Of a stretch of DNA of 64,000 nucleotides, positions 1-13,200 are shown in pieces (position 1 is the stretch's first letter; each line of letters begins with the position of its first letter). The notes beneath the pieces were generated by a model. That model saw only the letters and a list, made by a program, of their open reading frames with translations. It was not told where the DNA came from and did no database searches. The DNA is from Gyromitra esculenta (Eukaryota; Ascomycota; Pezizomycetes; Pezizales; Discinaceae). The position numbers were made by a program, and so were the translations under genes. The stretch covers positions 496,001-560,000 of the forward strand of contig JBCAML010000001.1 in NCBI GenBank assembly GCA_038503075.1. Direction: 5' to 3'.

Positions 1-418
1 ATAACCCTCCCTTTTGATTTTTCCCTCTTCCTCTAGGTTCCGTTCGCCGCTTCTCTGGTCCCCCACTCCCCGTTAAAAGACCTCTCGCTCGCTTCTTATC
101 CTTCTGTCGCTTCCTCTCCTCTCCTCTCCCTTTCTCCCCTCCCTTCTTTTTCTTCTCCGCTGCCTTGCCATTCTATGCCATAGCTTTTCGTGTGCCACTC
201 GCCTCAATCGTTGTTGCCTGTTCACCGTATCCAACCCAACCTCCAGGTCGTTGAGATCCTCCAACGTTAATACCGGATACCACCGTCACGCCCCACAATA
301 GTCCAAACAAACAAACTCGCTTCAAACCCTGTGTACAGTTTCCTCGCCAACCCAACCCCGGAGGGCTTGATCCTCACGCATATCCTCAAAGAGGGGTGTT
401 ATCGGCAGAAGTAGTTTC
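1..418 (+). promoter_or_regulatory. Promoter and 5' leader of the KH-protein gene
   Basis: No gene is supported here. A long pyrimidine-rich stretch (about 60-165, mostly CTCCTCTC-like) lies upstream of the ATG at 419, as is common in the core promoters and leaders of filamentous ascomycete genes. No clear TATA box is visible. The short minus-strand ORFs here are low-complexity shadows. Confidence 0.5.
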
Positions 419-3400
419 ATGATGGCCTTGTTCAACGGTCCCATTCACCACTCAGTCCATACCCTTCCACCAAAACCCGTTTTTGAACATACCCCAGCAT
501 CCTCTCTTCCGCCTATCCATGCTCCGAAACCCCGGGAAGATTCAACACTCAACTGCCTCAATTACTCGTTCTGCATTCCATTCACCATCATCCCGGGCCC
601 TGACCCCAATGACATAATAGTGGCCAGTGCAGGGGCGGTAGATAACTGGATTCATCCCCCAGGCTCTCCTCCGGATTCCCCTGCGTGTAAGCTGCCAGTG
701 CACACCAAGAACGTGGAGGCGTTGAAGAAGCTTTGCAAAGAAATCTCTGAATCCTTGGACTACAAATGTCGGGCAATGGTAGTTGTGTCTGAGCCAAAAC
801 ACGCATCTTTTCGAACGCGAAAACAGGGAGTTGTCACGAATGTATGGCTCGCTGGTGATTCAGATATAGTGTTGAGGGTCAAAGGCCATATTTTGCAGAG
901 TTCGCCTGTTGCACTAGTAAGTTTGGCCAGAAGGTTTTTGGAAATCAGAAAGAAGCAGTATAGTAATATAGTCTCTTCTACTTGGTACAGAGAACAGCCT
1001 GCGTGAATATCGATCGTGATCAAATCTTTCTTGATGGCGATCGGATTCGTCCCAGGTTTGTCGATCACTTGGAAAAGATTGCACAGTTCACGGGAACGGA
1101 TATCTTCGTGTTAAAACCCCCGGAACTAAGCCCGGATGCCGCGGTTGATCCGGGAAACGATACCAGCCAAAGAGATAGGATGCAGATAAAGATATACGGC
1201 GATTACGAGAGTGTCGAACATGCGAAGACGAGAATACTTATTATGATTGATGATTTGGTAAGTTGGTATCAGCCATAGTTGGCGCAACTAATTTGATGCT
1301 ATAATTCGGTTCTTATGGATTGACAATTCTATAGCTAGGTCAAATGATGGACGTCACGTATATCGAATTGTCACTACAAACCCTGATTTGTGGCCGTGGA
1401 CGAAAGAATGTTAAGCACATTGAAGCTTTAACGAGAACAGCAATTTATTTTCCTCCACCGTTTCCACGGATTTATGGTTACAAACCTCCTCATGTTCAAC
1501 CGCGGCAGCCGGATCAAATATTCATCACAGGTGCGAATCGCGAGGATATTCAGAAGGCCGAGAGAATGCTATCAAATCTTGTACTGTCAATACTCATTGC
1601 CTCCATTAACATGTGAACGAATTGCTAATTGATTCTCTAGAGCCGAACCACAAGGCTATACGTTAAGGACGTCGTGATGACGCTGACCAAGATCGATTAC
1701 ATTCTCTTACAGCGATTGGACGAAGTAAAGAAAATCATGGATACGAATGGAACCCATATTCAATTCCCTGCGCTTGGGTCATCGCAAACCATGATCAGGG
1801 TTCAGGGGCAAGAGACCCTCCATATTGAGCGCACGGTTCGGGGAATTATGGCCATCTGCGGACAATTCTACAATGCCTCCTGGTGGATTATGCCCGACAT
1901 CAATACCATTAGCCTTTCCAAACCACCAACTGCGCGCGAGATTCAACAAATGCTCACCGACATCTCGGCATTCAGTGGAGCTGATATCGCCTTCAACAAG
2001 CATGCCTTTGATATATGCGGCCCCGATGACAACGTAAAGTTAGCGTTACATATCCTGAACGAAGTACGCTTTGTCAACCAAAGTCCGTATCAGATCCGGG
2101 TTAAAATCGAACTGGCAAATGAGCATAAAGAATTCGTTTCCGGAAAGAAGAACGGTAAAATCAACAAAATCATGAGCCAATCGGGTATCCAAATCATTTT
2201 TGACGGATTCAACGAGTACAACTTCTTTATTGATGTCGTCGGCACCCACCACGACTCAACAATGGTAGGATTGCAGCTGGTTGAACATGAACTCCCGGCT
2301 TCGGTATCTTTCCACGTCCCGGATTCATATCATAAACGCATCATTGGGATCGGTGGTCAACACATCCAAAGGATAATGAAAAAATATTCCGTGTTTGTTA
2401 AATTCTCTAACGCGATGGAGAGGGGTACTGCAGGGAGAGCAGATAGCGATGATTCGAAGGTGGACAACGTTATCTGCAGGACACCGGCGAGAAATGCCAA
2501 GAACCTAGAATTGGTTAAATCGGAGATCATGGACATGGTTCAACAAGCGGATGCGGAGATTGTAGAGGAAAGTGTGATTGTTCCGCGGCTGTTGCATCGA
2601 ACTTTGGCTGCGGAGCGCCAAATATTAGACGAACTTGAGTCTAGATGGGGGTGCTCGATCATATTCCCAAGTACTGAGACGGCAAGCGATATTGTAAAAA
2701 TCAAAGGTCCTGAGTGGCAGATCCCTCAAGCTGTTAATGAGTTCTTGGTATGTGTCCCATTTTTATAGCAGCATGGATTCCTCTCTAACGTAGATAGGCT
2801 CTCATTCCTGAAACTCATAAAATCCAACTACCACGATCACCATTATTTGATACTTTGATTAGTGGGCTTCAAATCAGGAAGGAAGTTATTGAGCCTATGC
2901 GAACTCAGTTTGGAATTGACATGCATTTTGTGGATGACAATACGAAGGAAAATAGCCCGAATACCCAAGCAGTTTCTTTTACTTATACACGAAATAATGC
3001 TGGAGGCATTCGAGATGCCATAGAGATGTTGACCAGGTTTCTCGCCTCTCACGGGGCGCCAGCAGAGCCGGTTAAAGGAGCACTCCCGCGTCCAAAGTCG
3101 GATTCTTTTGAAGACTATGTTCCATTCTTTAACGCAGCTGTGCTCCAAAAGACGGACCCGTTCAGTGTTCCAGGAAATAGGCTCTCAGGGGATATGACTT
3201 CGGTTTTAGGCGAGCCTATTCAAAGCGATCCAGGTCCATTGACGGATGAGACTGAAGCGGCTTTTTATGAGGGGGGCAGGAAAGCTTCGATGGCGGAATC
3301 TGAGACTGGGGTGTCTGTACCTCGAAGTGGCTCGACGGCAAGCTCAATCGCTCGCCTCTCGATTGGTCATGGGAGGAATGGATCAATCGCATCTCTTGCG

Positions 3401-3499
3401 TGGGAGAATGGGGTGGAGGCGACTGGCTTGCCTGATGGTGAGGAGTGGACAAAGGTGGAGGGCAGATCTAGATCTGGTTCTTTGGTTAACTTGCATTGA
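419..3499 (+). CDS. Multi-KH-domain RNA-binding protein (five exons)
   Basis: Predicted exons are 419-916, 991-1257, 1335-1580, 1641-2747 and 2798-3499, all joined in phase 0, giving about 939 residues. Donors are GTAAGT, GTAAGT, GTACTG and GTATGT; introns are 74, 77, 60 and 50 bp. KH-type GxxG loops are visible: GRGR near residue 275, GKKNG near 505-509 and a classical GIGGQHI near 573. Further KH-like repeats without a clean GxxG surround them (for example residues 170-250 and 640-700). The C-terminus (after about 790) is Ser/Gly-rich and probably disordered. Such tandem-KH proteins bind RNA, usually in the cytoplasm, and resemble vigilin/BicC-type regulators, but at about 940 residues this is shorter than Scp160/vigilin. 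The exact orthologue is not recognised. The first ATG of an ATGATG pair is taken as start. The intron set is inferred from frame continuity and splice signals. Confidence 0.85.
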
Positions 3500-6400
3500 G
3501 TGTTTTTTTTCCGGCGTATAGTTCTTCAGGGGAGGGTTATTTATGTCTTGTTTATGAGTTTTTCTTTCTGTTCGTCTTATGATACCATCCCGGTCTTTAC
3601 ACATCCTGTTAACGTGTGTTGGTATGGAGCATTTCCTATGGGCCTTCTTTCTGGATTAAGTCTTATAAGGGGTTTTGGGGAGGGCAGTTTGTGTGATTTT
3701 GGCTTTCCCGCTTCTATTGATACCTTCCCCGATGCAAAATTTTGATTTCGGGTGTATTTTTTGATTTCATCCTTGGCGTTTTTTCGTTTATTTCAACATC
3801 ATATGTTTTTCTTCTCAATCACTCTATTCGGGGAAACAAGATTCGGCAAAGCAAAAGATTCATGCTTGGAAGTACTGTTAGTGTACTTTTTTTTCTCTTC
3901 TTAGAGTGGCGCTACACTTGTATGTGTTAGCCACTTGGCCGAGTACTTGGAGTTGTAAGCTAGAAATATAACGAGTCTTTTCAAAGCGTTACATCTGGTT
4001 ACTGGTACTCCATCCGCTTCCTTTTACTCAAAGCATCATAGAAAGGAGTGATCTCAAACAGATTATAGGTACAAGGTAAATTAATTGTCTCGAGCTTTGC
4101 ACCCCACATTAGCCAATAGTAGACTACATGTAGGTTGATGTAGGTTCCAGGTTTACCATTAATTCATGCTCGGTTACATACACTGAAGTAGCTAATAATT
4201 CTTCATGAAATATCACCCGGTATCACTCTAGTGATATATATAATAGACACGGAACAAGGAAATATATGAAATTAACAAGTAAAGCACATAAGAAATATAG
4301 AGCGTTATATATAACTATAGATACCTAAACCGAAAACCAACGACGCAGTACTCGGCGAGCTATCCAGACTTGCGCCAAGCGCTAACGAGTGATTTCCGAC
4401 GTGTGAATGCTATTTTCACTCACTCCCATTCATCCTATTTAGCACACAGGCAGCATCGTAAAACAGGAACCAGCCAACTTTCTGTTCGAGTCGGAAGCTA
4501 GAGAAAACTAAAAAGGCTAGCGAATGATTCGGTTGTCAGGGGCGAGGATTAAGGGCTCCAGCGAATAGGATACAAAGGAAGAGCTAAGAGCTGAGGAGAG
4601 GCTGCTCGTAATTGTACATCGTATCCTAGCAACCAGGGTTAGCTCGTACAAAGCTTTGACGTGGCATCCACAGCTCCATACGAATTGATATTTGCTAGTC
4701 TGGATAAACGACACCAATACAGGTAGTAGGAAGGCCTATTATATTAGACACAATATCTCTCGCGCCGTTATTGGAGGTGTGCTTCCTGGTTGGTGCTGCC
4801 TGGAATTGGCTCCAGGAGGTTTTGGGGTGAGATTGTGTATTTGGGAGGGCATTCAGAAGCATATTTGGTGATATGAATAGGACTACCCAACATATGCGGA
4901 GGCGTTTAGCCGGCGATAAACAATTGATACGATATATTTACATGTACGTAGCTACGTCATCATAGTTCAATATCTCCTGAAGCTACTTCTTTTCTTTCGC
5001 CCAGCGCGAAAGTCACTGCACGACAAAAGTCACAACCCAGGACGATGAAGGTGGATGCACTGCTAGTTTAATGGATCTCTATTGGTTCGCCTGGCTTTGA
5101 GTAGGGCTTGGAGCCTTATGTTGAGAGTCTATAGAGTTTTTTTTTTTATAAAAAGCAGCGAGTAACAGCTGCGCCCCCAGATAATTTAGAGAAGGCTGGT
5201 TGATGCGGTTTTGAAATATTTTTTGCACGAAGCTCCTTCTGTTCCTGTAGCGGGACTTGATTCCTATGAAGACTAGAAATCATTGTCTAGGACAGTCGCA
5301 TCATTTCTCTAGTGTCTATAGGTCGAGTGTGGCTTATACTAGATTAAATCATAGTTCTTGTTTTTTGTAACAGAATCTCCCTATCACTACCTCTCACGCA
5401 GGACGAAAAGGATTGACTACATGTATCAAGCTGTGCTGGTGTCACCACTAACAAGCATGACATATCCAGCATTAAATTTGGCCCCCTTTGCATACCCATT
5501 CTTGCTGATGCACTTAACCCTTTCGCATGATCTTTGACTTTTTGGAAGGCAGGGGTGTTTGTCTACATGTACCCATCACAACCGGTACCCTTAGGGTATT
5601 GTCACATGAGTTTCTCCCAGGCGTTGCTACACACGGAGTTACTCAACGGCGTGACAACACAAATAGGCCGAGAGCCGGCTCACTATAACGTCGTATGCAT
5701 TAAGTCTTACGTGGTACAAACGATTTATTACGTTACTTCTAACGGTTTAAATTATTAGATTTCTATTTTATTGGGCATTTAGCTCAAATGGTTTATTACA
5801 TGATACGCCGTGTCACTTAGGCTAATATATATATGAATTTCTTAACTATACGTGGCTTCAAGGCAATAACTCCCATAAAACCATAATTACATGTAGCTAT
5901 TTATTTTAACACCCTGGTATGTTATAATTACCATTAACATCAGTACCACCATCACAACTACATGTACAACATGTACTCATTAACGCTAAGGACTCAGTTT
6001 AACAAATATATCTGCCATCTTCTCTAGCCGGATACGAACAATAACAGTTTAGTGCTAGAAAAGCTTACTCTGTTTAACTGATGGCTTTATTAGTGTTTGC
6101 TATAAGCGCGTTGGAAAATTGAGTCTTGCCAGTAGCGATAAAAATTGCATGTATGTATTATCGAAACTAACCCATATGATCCCCGGATGAGCTGATCCTC
6201 CTAAGCCCAAAGCCATACCTACGTTTAGTGCAATTGAAATCTATCAAGTCTGGTCCTGGAAGAACGAATTCCAAAAGCACCGACACAAGATTTAGCCTCA
6301 CCCCGAGCGGCAGTTTCCGAACTAGGACAAGTTTAGACGGATTCTGGTGTCCAACCGCGAACACAAGGGGCGCAAATAAGGTTTCGGGGTGCCGTGTTTT

Positions 6401-8040
6401 GGACTCGTAATACTTGTGACACTACAACTTCACAAGCCTAGAACACCACAGCCATAGCAATTACCTAAACATAGCTGTTGAAAACCGGGTCGAGTGGTTC
6501 AGAGCCAAGAAAGTACATGTTGGATAGAGATTCATAGTCGATCAAAAACAAGCGCTGGAGAACTGAGCTGATACCAGATGAGTATCAGTTTCTCCATCCA
6601 GTACCTAATAGAACTAACATCCAATAAAACTCTCCCCAAGTCGCGTTACATACTCGTGGTCCAGGATAAGAACCTGAAAATATGGGTGGTGAACTTGTGT
6701 GGCGAAATATCCGTGCACCACTCCCCAGCATACAAAGCCACACATCCCATGTTTTCAGGTTCTTACCCTGGACCACGAGTACACACAAAACTGCTGATCT
6801 TGGTTCAATGTTCGTGACACGGTTTTTTCTTTTTTTTTCTTTGTTACGCAGTTTTAGGGTGCTATTTTTGGAGTTGTGCAACTATTTCAGGGGTTCTTAC
6901 CTCAAAAAATTACAAGTTTCAGGAAACATCAATGATTTGTATTTACTTTGGCTTTAGCTTTTCCGCTGAATCAAACCGCGGCCAGCTTATTGAAAAGACA
7001 CCGAAAACTGGTCAGGTGTGCTACTGTATCTGGGCCAACGAATTCCCTCTCTGGGAGAAAGATCTAGAAAAGAGTAATAGATTTACCCTCGCCTTCCTCC
7101 AACAAAGCCATCGAATGAATCTGTGCTATTTTATTTTGAGTGATTAAAGGACTAGTGATAGTGGTAATGATGTAGTATAGAAGTAGGGGTTGCATTAGGG
7201 TTAGGGATGATCGTCATCATGCACTTCGCCGCACGCACGAACCTCACGAACTTAATCAAATAAATAGCACCTCCGCACGAGGCAATGCCTGTCGGCAAAA
7301 CAAAGTAAAAAAAAACCCGAGGGCGGTTCGGTTTAGCCGGTTTAAGGCGATATCGACCCCGACATTGCTATCCAAGTATCATATCACTCGGATAGTACTA
7401 CAGGTGGTGATATATCCCAACGACATTTACATCTTCAATTTCACACCTTCGCTATTTCCCTCCCACCAATCTCCACGCTACCAAGGCATGGCAGAAAGGT
7501 AGATGGCAACCACTTAGGAGGAGGTAAACCATGTAATAATTAGAGATGGGAATGCGTCTTCGTGGACATGGGCGATCACTCAGTCTTACTGTAAGCATAC
7601 ATGTATATGCACTTGCTTTGTGAGTATACGGCACACAGCGCAGCAGAAGTATAATCTTACAGGACGACTCAACTATAAAGTAGAAGGGAGAGTACGCACT
7701 GAAAGTCAATATATTTAGTACCACTATCCACACGAATTTGTGTCCTACCATTTATTTAGTGCTCTTATCTCTTCGCTTTACGTCAATACCGTAGATTTAT
7801 TAGCTGAGCATAACCATAGATTCTGATATATGAAGATATATGGATGTAAATAATATGACTAAGGATCCACGAAGTTGCAAAAAGCCACCCAAGTGAATTC
7901 GAAGCTGAGAAGATCATAGGAAGGGATAACCGAGGCTTGGCATTATTCATCCTTGGCGTGCGCGCAACTAACGGTTGGCTGGTCCCAAAGAATTTTGCAT
8001 GCAGAGATAACATCCAGAGAAATTTCATGTGTAGGATGAA
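3500..8040. other. AT-rich intergenic region without a supported gene
   Basis: The first few hundred bases are the T-rich 3' flank of the KH gene. Beyond that there are many stops in all frames, and the short ORFs look random. Visible structure: six copies of the 8-bp palindrome TACATGTA between 4125 and 5966 and a seventh at 7598, a long hairpin at 6651-6781, and small AT-rich palindromes such as 4221-4236. No tRNA-like cloverleaf or recognisable transposon protein was seen. It may contain decayed mobile DNA. Confidence 0.6.
6651..6781. repeat. Hairpin with 36-bp inverted-repeat arms
   Basis: The left arm 6651-6686 and right arm 6746-6781 are reverse complements at about 34 of 36 positions, separated by 59 bp. 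Because of the symmetry, both strands can encode a similar short peptide containing SGSYPGPRV. No flanking direct repeat was identified. It could be a small fold-back element or MITE remnant, or a site of hairpin RNA formation; no protein function is claimed. Confidence 0.7.
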
Positions 8041-8280
8041 ATGAACTTAGATTCAGACCCAAAAAGAGAGCACTTTTGGTTGCCGTTGTCGGACGAATTC
8101 TCTTCATGCATTCAACTTGCCGAAGAAGCTTTCATCGTATTACCTCAGGACCAGATTTGCAATTTGTTTCATTTACTTGAAACGGCGACGGGTGTTTCGC
8201 CAGACGAGACAGATGAGATGCACAGGATAGTGGAATCTCTCATTGCTAGGGTATGCATTCGACTTAAGTGTGCCAATTAA
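8041..8280 (+). CDS. Orphan hypothetical small ORF (79 aa)
   Basis: An ATG-initiated 79-codon frame with non-repetitive, protein-like composition (acidic, Leu/Ile-rich, no low complexity). It lies alone in a non-coding region about 2 kb upstream of the LIM-RhoGAP gene. A GTATGC donor-like site near its 3' end could mean it is the first exon of a longer spliced gene, but no convincing following exon was found. No family is recognised. It could equally be a gene remnant or a chance ORF. Confidence 0.25.
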   Translation: MNLDSDPKREHFWLPLSDEFSSCIQLAEEAFIVLPQDQICNLFHLLETATGVSPDETDEMHRIVESLIARVCIRLKCAN

Positions 8281-10210
8281 CTTACTGATTGGCGATCAAA
8301 TAAATTGCGGATCACCTGTAGCGATAGAGCCAATATCTGGAAGATATGAGTCTAAATCTTTTTATCGTCGGGTGCATAATACTGTAAAGTGGGTAGTAAT
8401 AATAACAGTAATAGTAATAACAACAATACTAATAATAAAGGGTGAGTGCTAAAGCGTGCGTGTGAATTCTAGAAGTCACAATGGCATTAAATCGATGGGC
8501 TTTTTAACTATAAACAATCTGCTGCGCCTTCTTTACTATTGGGGAATGTTTGAAATCGGAGGATCCTTGGAGATCCTTAGATCGTGGCGCGTCTTGCGTT
8601 AGTCGCCATTACTGGACCACACTTGACGGTGCTTAGCTCGATGAAAAGGAGATTGTCGAGGGTCGAATGCGCTCTCGTGATACAGCCCAGCTTGTGCGCC
8701 TAGAATCGCACGTATGAGATCACAGAAACAAATGTGGCATAAATTGTGCATTAGAAAGAATATTCCAAGGTAGCAAAGAGTACCCCCACACAGCAACACA
8801 TGCCAATGAGCCAGTACTTTGCGAGACGCGTCGAAACGTTATACTGAAGCTACAGTAGTTCCTCGTATCCTATCCAGATACAGCAGACAAACAGTTTTAA
8901 GCGCGTATTGCACAAAACGGTCAACTAGGACCTCGAATGACTAGTTGCCAAGATGATTCCAGATCGATTGCGCTCGCCGACAGCCAGACAGACAGCCCCT
9001 GGATTCTTGGAACGCGGAACATGTGCTAGTGTTGCGAACTCGCTTCATGGTCCTTCCGCACCAGCGTCTTAATTTCAATAGCACGCAACTCCAGCATTCC
9101 AATGCCTCCTCAAAGCTCAGCTTATGGAGATTTCAGGTATACAAGTCTGAGGGCTGGTGGGTGGGAGGAAAAGACCATGACCGTTGGATACGTGAGGCAC
9201 AGAGATGACTATAGAAAACGTGACTGTGCTGCTCACATACCAGCGTCGTAGTAAGCATGGAGGGAGAGCAGTAGCTATTAATAAGAGTAATGATCTTCAG
9301 TCAAACATTCAGGGTGGGGTCAAAGCGAAAAAGGGGCATGGGGACGTTCCAGCTAGCCAGCGAGCGGTGCCGTGAGAAATTTGGGTGCCAGAGACCGAAG
9401 AGTGAGGTGGGTGAGTGGAACACCTGAAGTCCTCATCGACAAAGACTTGCTACGAGTATTGTGCTGTACCCCCTGCCCTACCAGCAGATTCAGCGCAGAG
9501 TTCCTGCCCAACACCACAGCCCTGAGAAGCAGCAGCAGAAACACCAGAGGAGAAGGAGCGACGGGAGAAAGAGGAATAGCAACTGGAAAACACATCTCGT
9601 TTCGCCCCAGCAGCAGCAGCAGCAGCAGCAACTGCCCTAAGGCGGCTGCAAGCGAAGCCTGCATTGTTCAAGCTTCCAGAGTTTTTATCTATACCTATAT
9701 TTTACTCTTCACGCTGTTCTCTCCCGTGGCCGTGTCTGTAGCCGTGGTCGGCCCGCTAGACTGGAATCCCGCACTCAACCTCCAAAAGAAGAAATAGGCG
9801 GCTGAGCAGATAGAGAGGCATCGCGGCTTTCTACGTGAAACCCCGTCCCTGGGCACCACTCCAATCTCCAGTCTCTTCCCATCATCAACGGGAATCCGGG
9901 GCGACACAAACAGGGCCAAAATAATAATAGTAATCTCCAACCTGCATTTCCATCGTTATCCATCCTTCAACAAGCGTGCTCCCTCACTGTTCCTCCTGCG
10001 TGCTCATCCTTCGCTGATCCTCTCGGCACATTACCAATTCGTTGCCCCCCCTTCAGAATACACCCACTGCTCACGAACCTCAACTGGAAATTTGGGGTTA
10101 TTCGTAAAGGACTCGACATCTACCATTCCGACATTCTGGCTCTGGACCGGATACCGCGAGCTGTAGATTTTGGTTTCTTGGGCGAGGTGCACAGGTAATT
10201 TGTGGTAATT
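8281..10210. other. Intergenic region and 5' leader of the LIM-RhoGAP gene
   Basis: No supported gene. It contains a TAA/AAT-rich simple stretch near 8395-8440 and seven tandem CAG triplets at 9608-9628. The last 800 bases are C/T- and CA-rich and look like a long fungal promoter plus 5' leader. The 141-codon frame across 9372-9797 is low-complexity (poly-Ser from the CAG run) and is not accepted as a gene. Confidence 0.5.
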
Positions 10211-13200
10211 ATGGATTCTCCAGATCACGATGAGCCTGCGTCGCCAGTCACAGAAGATGAAGACTCATGTTTTCCCTGCAAAGGATGTGGAAATGTACGG
10301 ACTGTCTACCGATATTAGCTTTTTGTTTTTGCTAACTGGTGGATAGATACTAGAAGAAGGCAAAGCTTTTGAGCTATGTGAGTGCATCTGAGCCCATTCA
10401 AACATCATCTCGTAGTCTTGGCTAACGTTATCGTAGCGGGGAATAGATGGCATATTGATTGCTTCCGATGCAATAAGTGCGACACACTACTAGACTCGGA
10501 TGCGAACTTGCTATTGCTGGGTGATGGCTCCCTCATCTGCAACAACTGCACCTATAGCTGCGCAGCTTGTAAGAGCAAGATCGAAGACCTCGCGATTCTT
10601 ACGGGAGACCAGGCGTTTTGCGCAGGATGTTTCAGATGCAGGAATTGTAAAAGGAAAATAGAGAATTTGAAGTATGCCAGGACGTCGCAGGGGATATTTT
10701 GTATGAGTTGCCACGAGACTATCATGGCCCGTCGACGGAAACGAAATAAACAGGTGAAGACACCGACGATAGGGAGTAATGCCCCGTCGCCGATGCTTTC
10801 ATTGGACAAATCTCTTCCTTCCCTCCCTGTGGAGGATGATGACCCTTCGGATGGCCATGTGACGCCCACAGAGTTGTCCCCACGGCCTCGACCACCAGTA
10901 AATAGAACAACTTCTTCAAGATCAGGTCATACTCCTGACCAATTGTCTCCACTTGCGTTTGTTCCTCCAGGTATACCTAATTCAATACTAACGTCCAGGA
11001 TGCATTGATTCTAACTTTGTACAGATAATCACCTCCGTACTCCTCGTTCCCATAAGCGATCCTCGCAAAATTCCCAAACTTCAGAGCATTCGGTAGAAAT
11101 CCCCCCCAATACTAGTTCTTTCGATCCGTATTCCCAGTTCATTCCCGTCGTACTCGACCCCTCACCACCTGCCCCAGCTCCTCTGCCCAGCACGTCATAC
11201 AGGCCTAATCGGTCGTCATCATATAATCTATATCATGATCTTCAAGGGCGAGATCAAGCTAGTAATGCCCGCCCAATGTTCGAACGCACTACATCAGATT
11301 CGTCGTCGTACCTGGATGCCGATAAAGGGAGACGATCACATGTCGCAGCTCAGATTGCAGCTCACGAGAGGCGTCAATATCTTGGTAATGGAGAGGGGCA
11401 GGATCTAGGAAGAAAATCTCACGATTCGGGTCGGGAGAGGGGGGAGAAGGAATATCTTTCTAGCGAGGCTTATGTCCCTTCGTCTTCGTATCACTCGAAA
11501 GAGACCGAAAATGTTAAAGTCCCATCACAAAGGCCCGGGATTTCGCCAAGTGTTCAGGAGAATGCACAGAAGCGAGAGAACTTCAAGCTTGGAGAGGTAC
11601 CGAGAGAAAGGAAAAAGTCGGGAACATTCAAAATTGGGGATGTGGAAGATGACCGATCACATGAGATCTCGATCTCATTTTCCCCGTTGGATTTGAATGT
11701 GTCGCCAGCTGCATCACAACCAGAGATACCGCCTAGAGGAGATTCATACAAGCCGCCTGTGACAACCCCAGCATCCGTTCACAAAAAGTCATTCGAATCT
11801 CCAGTCAATTCAACCTCCTCATCGGGTCGCTCTCAACGATCCCATGGCACATCAGGTTCCAATGCATCTGCAATAACTGCAGCAGAGTCGCCGGAGGTTG
11901 TGATTCCTGGGCCTCAAGAAGTTAGCGACACCAGACCCCAAGGCATCAAAATCAATACAAAGACTACAGTTACCAACATTAGCTATCAGCAGGACTCTCC
12001 ACCTACTGTATCTTCTACGAGCCAGCCGCACCCACCGACTAATTTTGTGTCGAAACCCGCTTCTTATCCTCGACCGTCAACTGCTCATGCAACTACTCGT
12101 AACCTGAGCCCTAATCATGCGGAGAGTTTGCATTTGCTGGGCAACTATGATCTTTCATCGTCAATTTTGCCACATCCTTTCAAGTCTCCAGTGAGCGATC
12201 TGAGCATGGAGGAAGATATTGCAAGAGTTTTTGGAGGAGGTGATACGTCGGCATCTATCCTCCGAAGAGTATCAAACGCAGTCAGGCATGGGCGAAGCTT
12301 CAGTGATTTGGCAGCTAGAACTAGCTCGTCCCCGAAATGGCCGAGGTCTCCGAGTGCCGGACATCCAGGATACATACCAGCTTTCAACACGGACTTCAAT
12401 AGCCCGAACCTGTCATTAGAGGGTAATGAGAACCTCGCTCTTAAACAAGAACTTCAACGTTCAAGACAAAAAGTTGCCGAGCTCGAAGCCAAGCTGAGTG
12501 TAGGTCAGCCTCCTGCTAAGGTTCTCTATTTTTTGCTAAAATGATTTATATGTAGCATGCGGGAACAGCAAAGGCTCTCGATTCAAATATCACAGAGAAA
12601 AGGAATACCGTGGCGTTGCTAGAGACTGAACGGGAAGCATTTCTGCGTGAGCTTATGGTAATCAAAGAGCGGGTTCATGCTGCCAAGGACGGGTTTGTAT
12701 CCCACAGTCAGATAGGGATGAGCATTTACTAACGGCCTATAGCCAACCTCTTAATATGGAAGAGCTGAAATCCGATCTCATTCGCGGAGTGACGCGGGAA
12801 CTAGAGGACCTTAAGGCGTCCCTTAAGTCGGAGATTCAAGCACTAGTAGCTGAAAGGGACCAGTTAGTTGAGGAAGTCGACATGTTCACTCATACACGTG
12901 AGCAAGCTATTCAAGAAACTGAACAGCTTAACCTAAAGAATGCTCAACTAGCTGATCTCAACAATGAACTAACGAGGCGGATACAAGGTCAATTCAAAGC
13001 TAATAAAACGCCCGTCAACGGGTTGGGTATTTATACTGGGAATCCAATGGAACTTCTAGAGATGAAAGACAACGACAAACGGCCTCCGACAGCCAACACT
13101 TCAGCATCTGTTGCAAGCATTTCAACCATCCCTGCCTTTGAGTATCAATCACAGCCATCTCAGCAATTACAGCATTCGTACACACATCAACACGTCAGTG

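Noticed and set aside
7190..7210. Telomere-like TTAGGGTTAGGG
   Set aside because: Only two units; similar short runs occur by chance, and there is no array or chromosome end.
9372..9797. 141-codon plus-strand frame upstream of the RhoGAP gene
   Set aside because: Low complexity, with a Ser run produced by CAG triplets read in another frame, no family resemblance, and its position fits a long 5' leader.
12521..12555. Alternative donor for RhoGAP intron 4 at 12521
   Set aside because: It keeps the frame, but the intron would be only 35 bp with a poor donor (GTTCTC); GTAGGT at 12500 gives 56 bp in the same phase.
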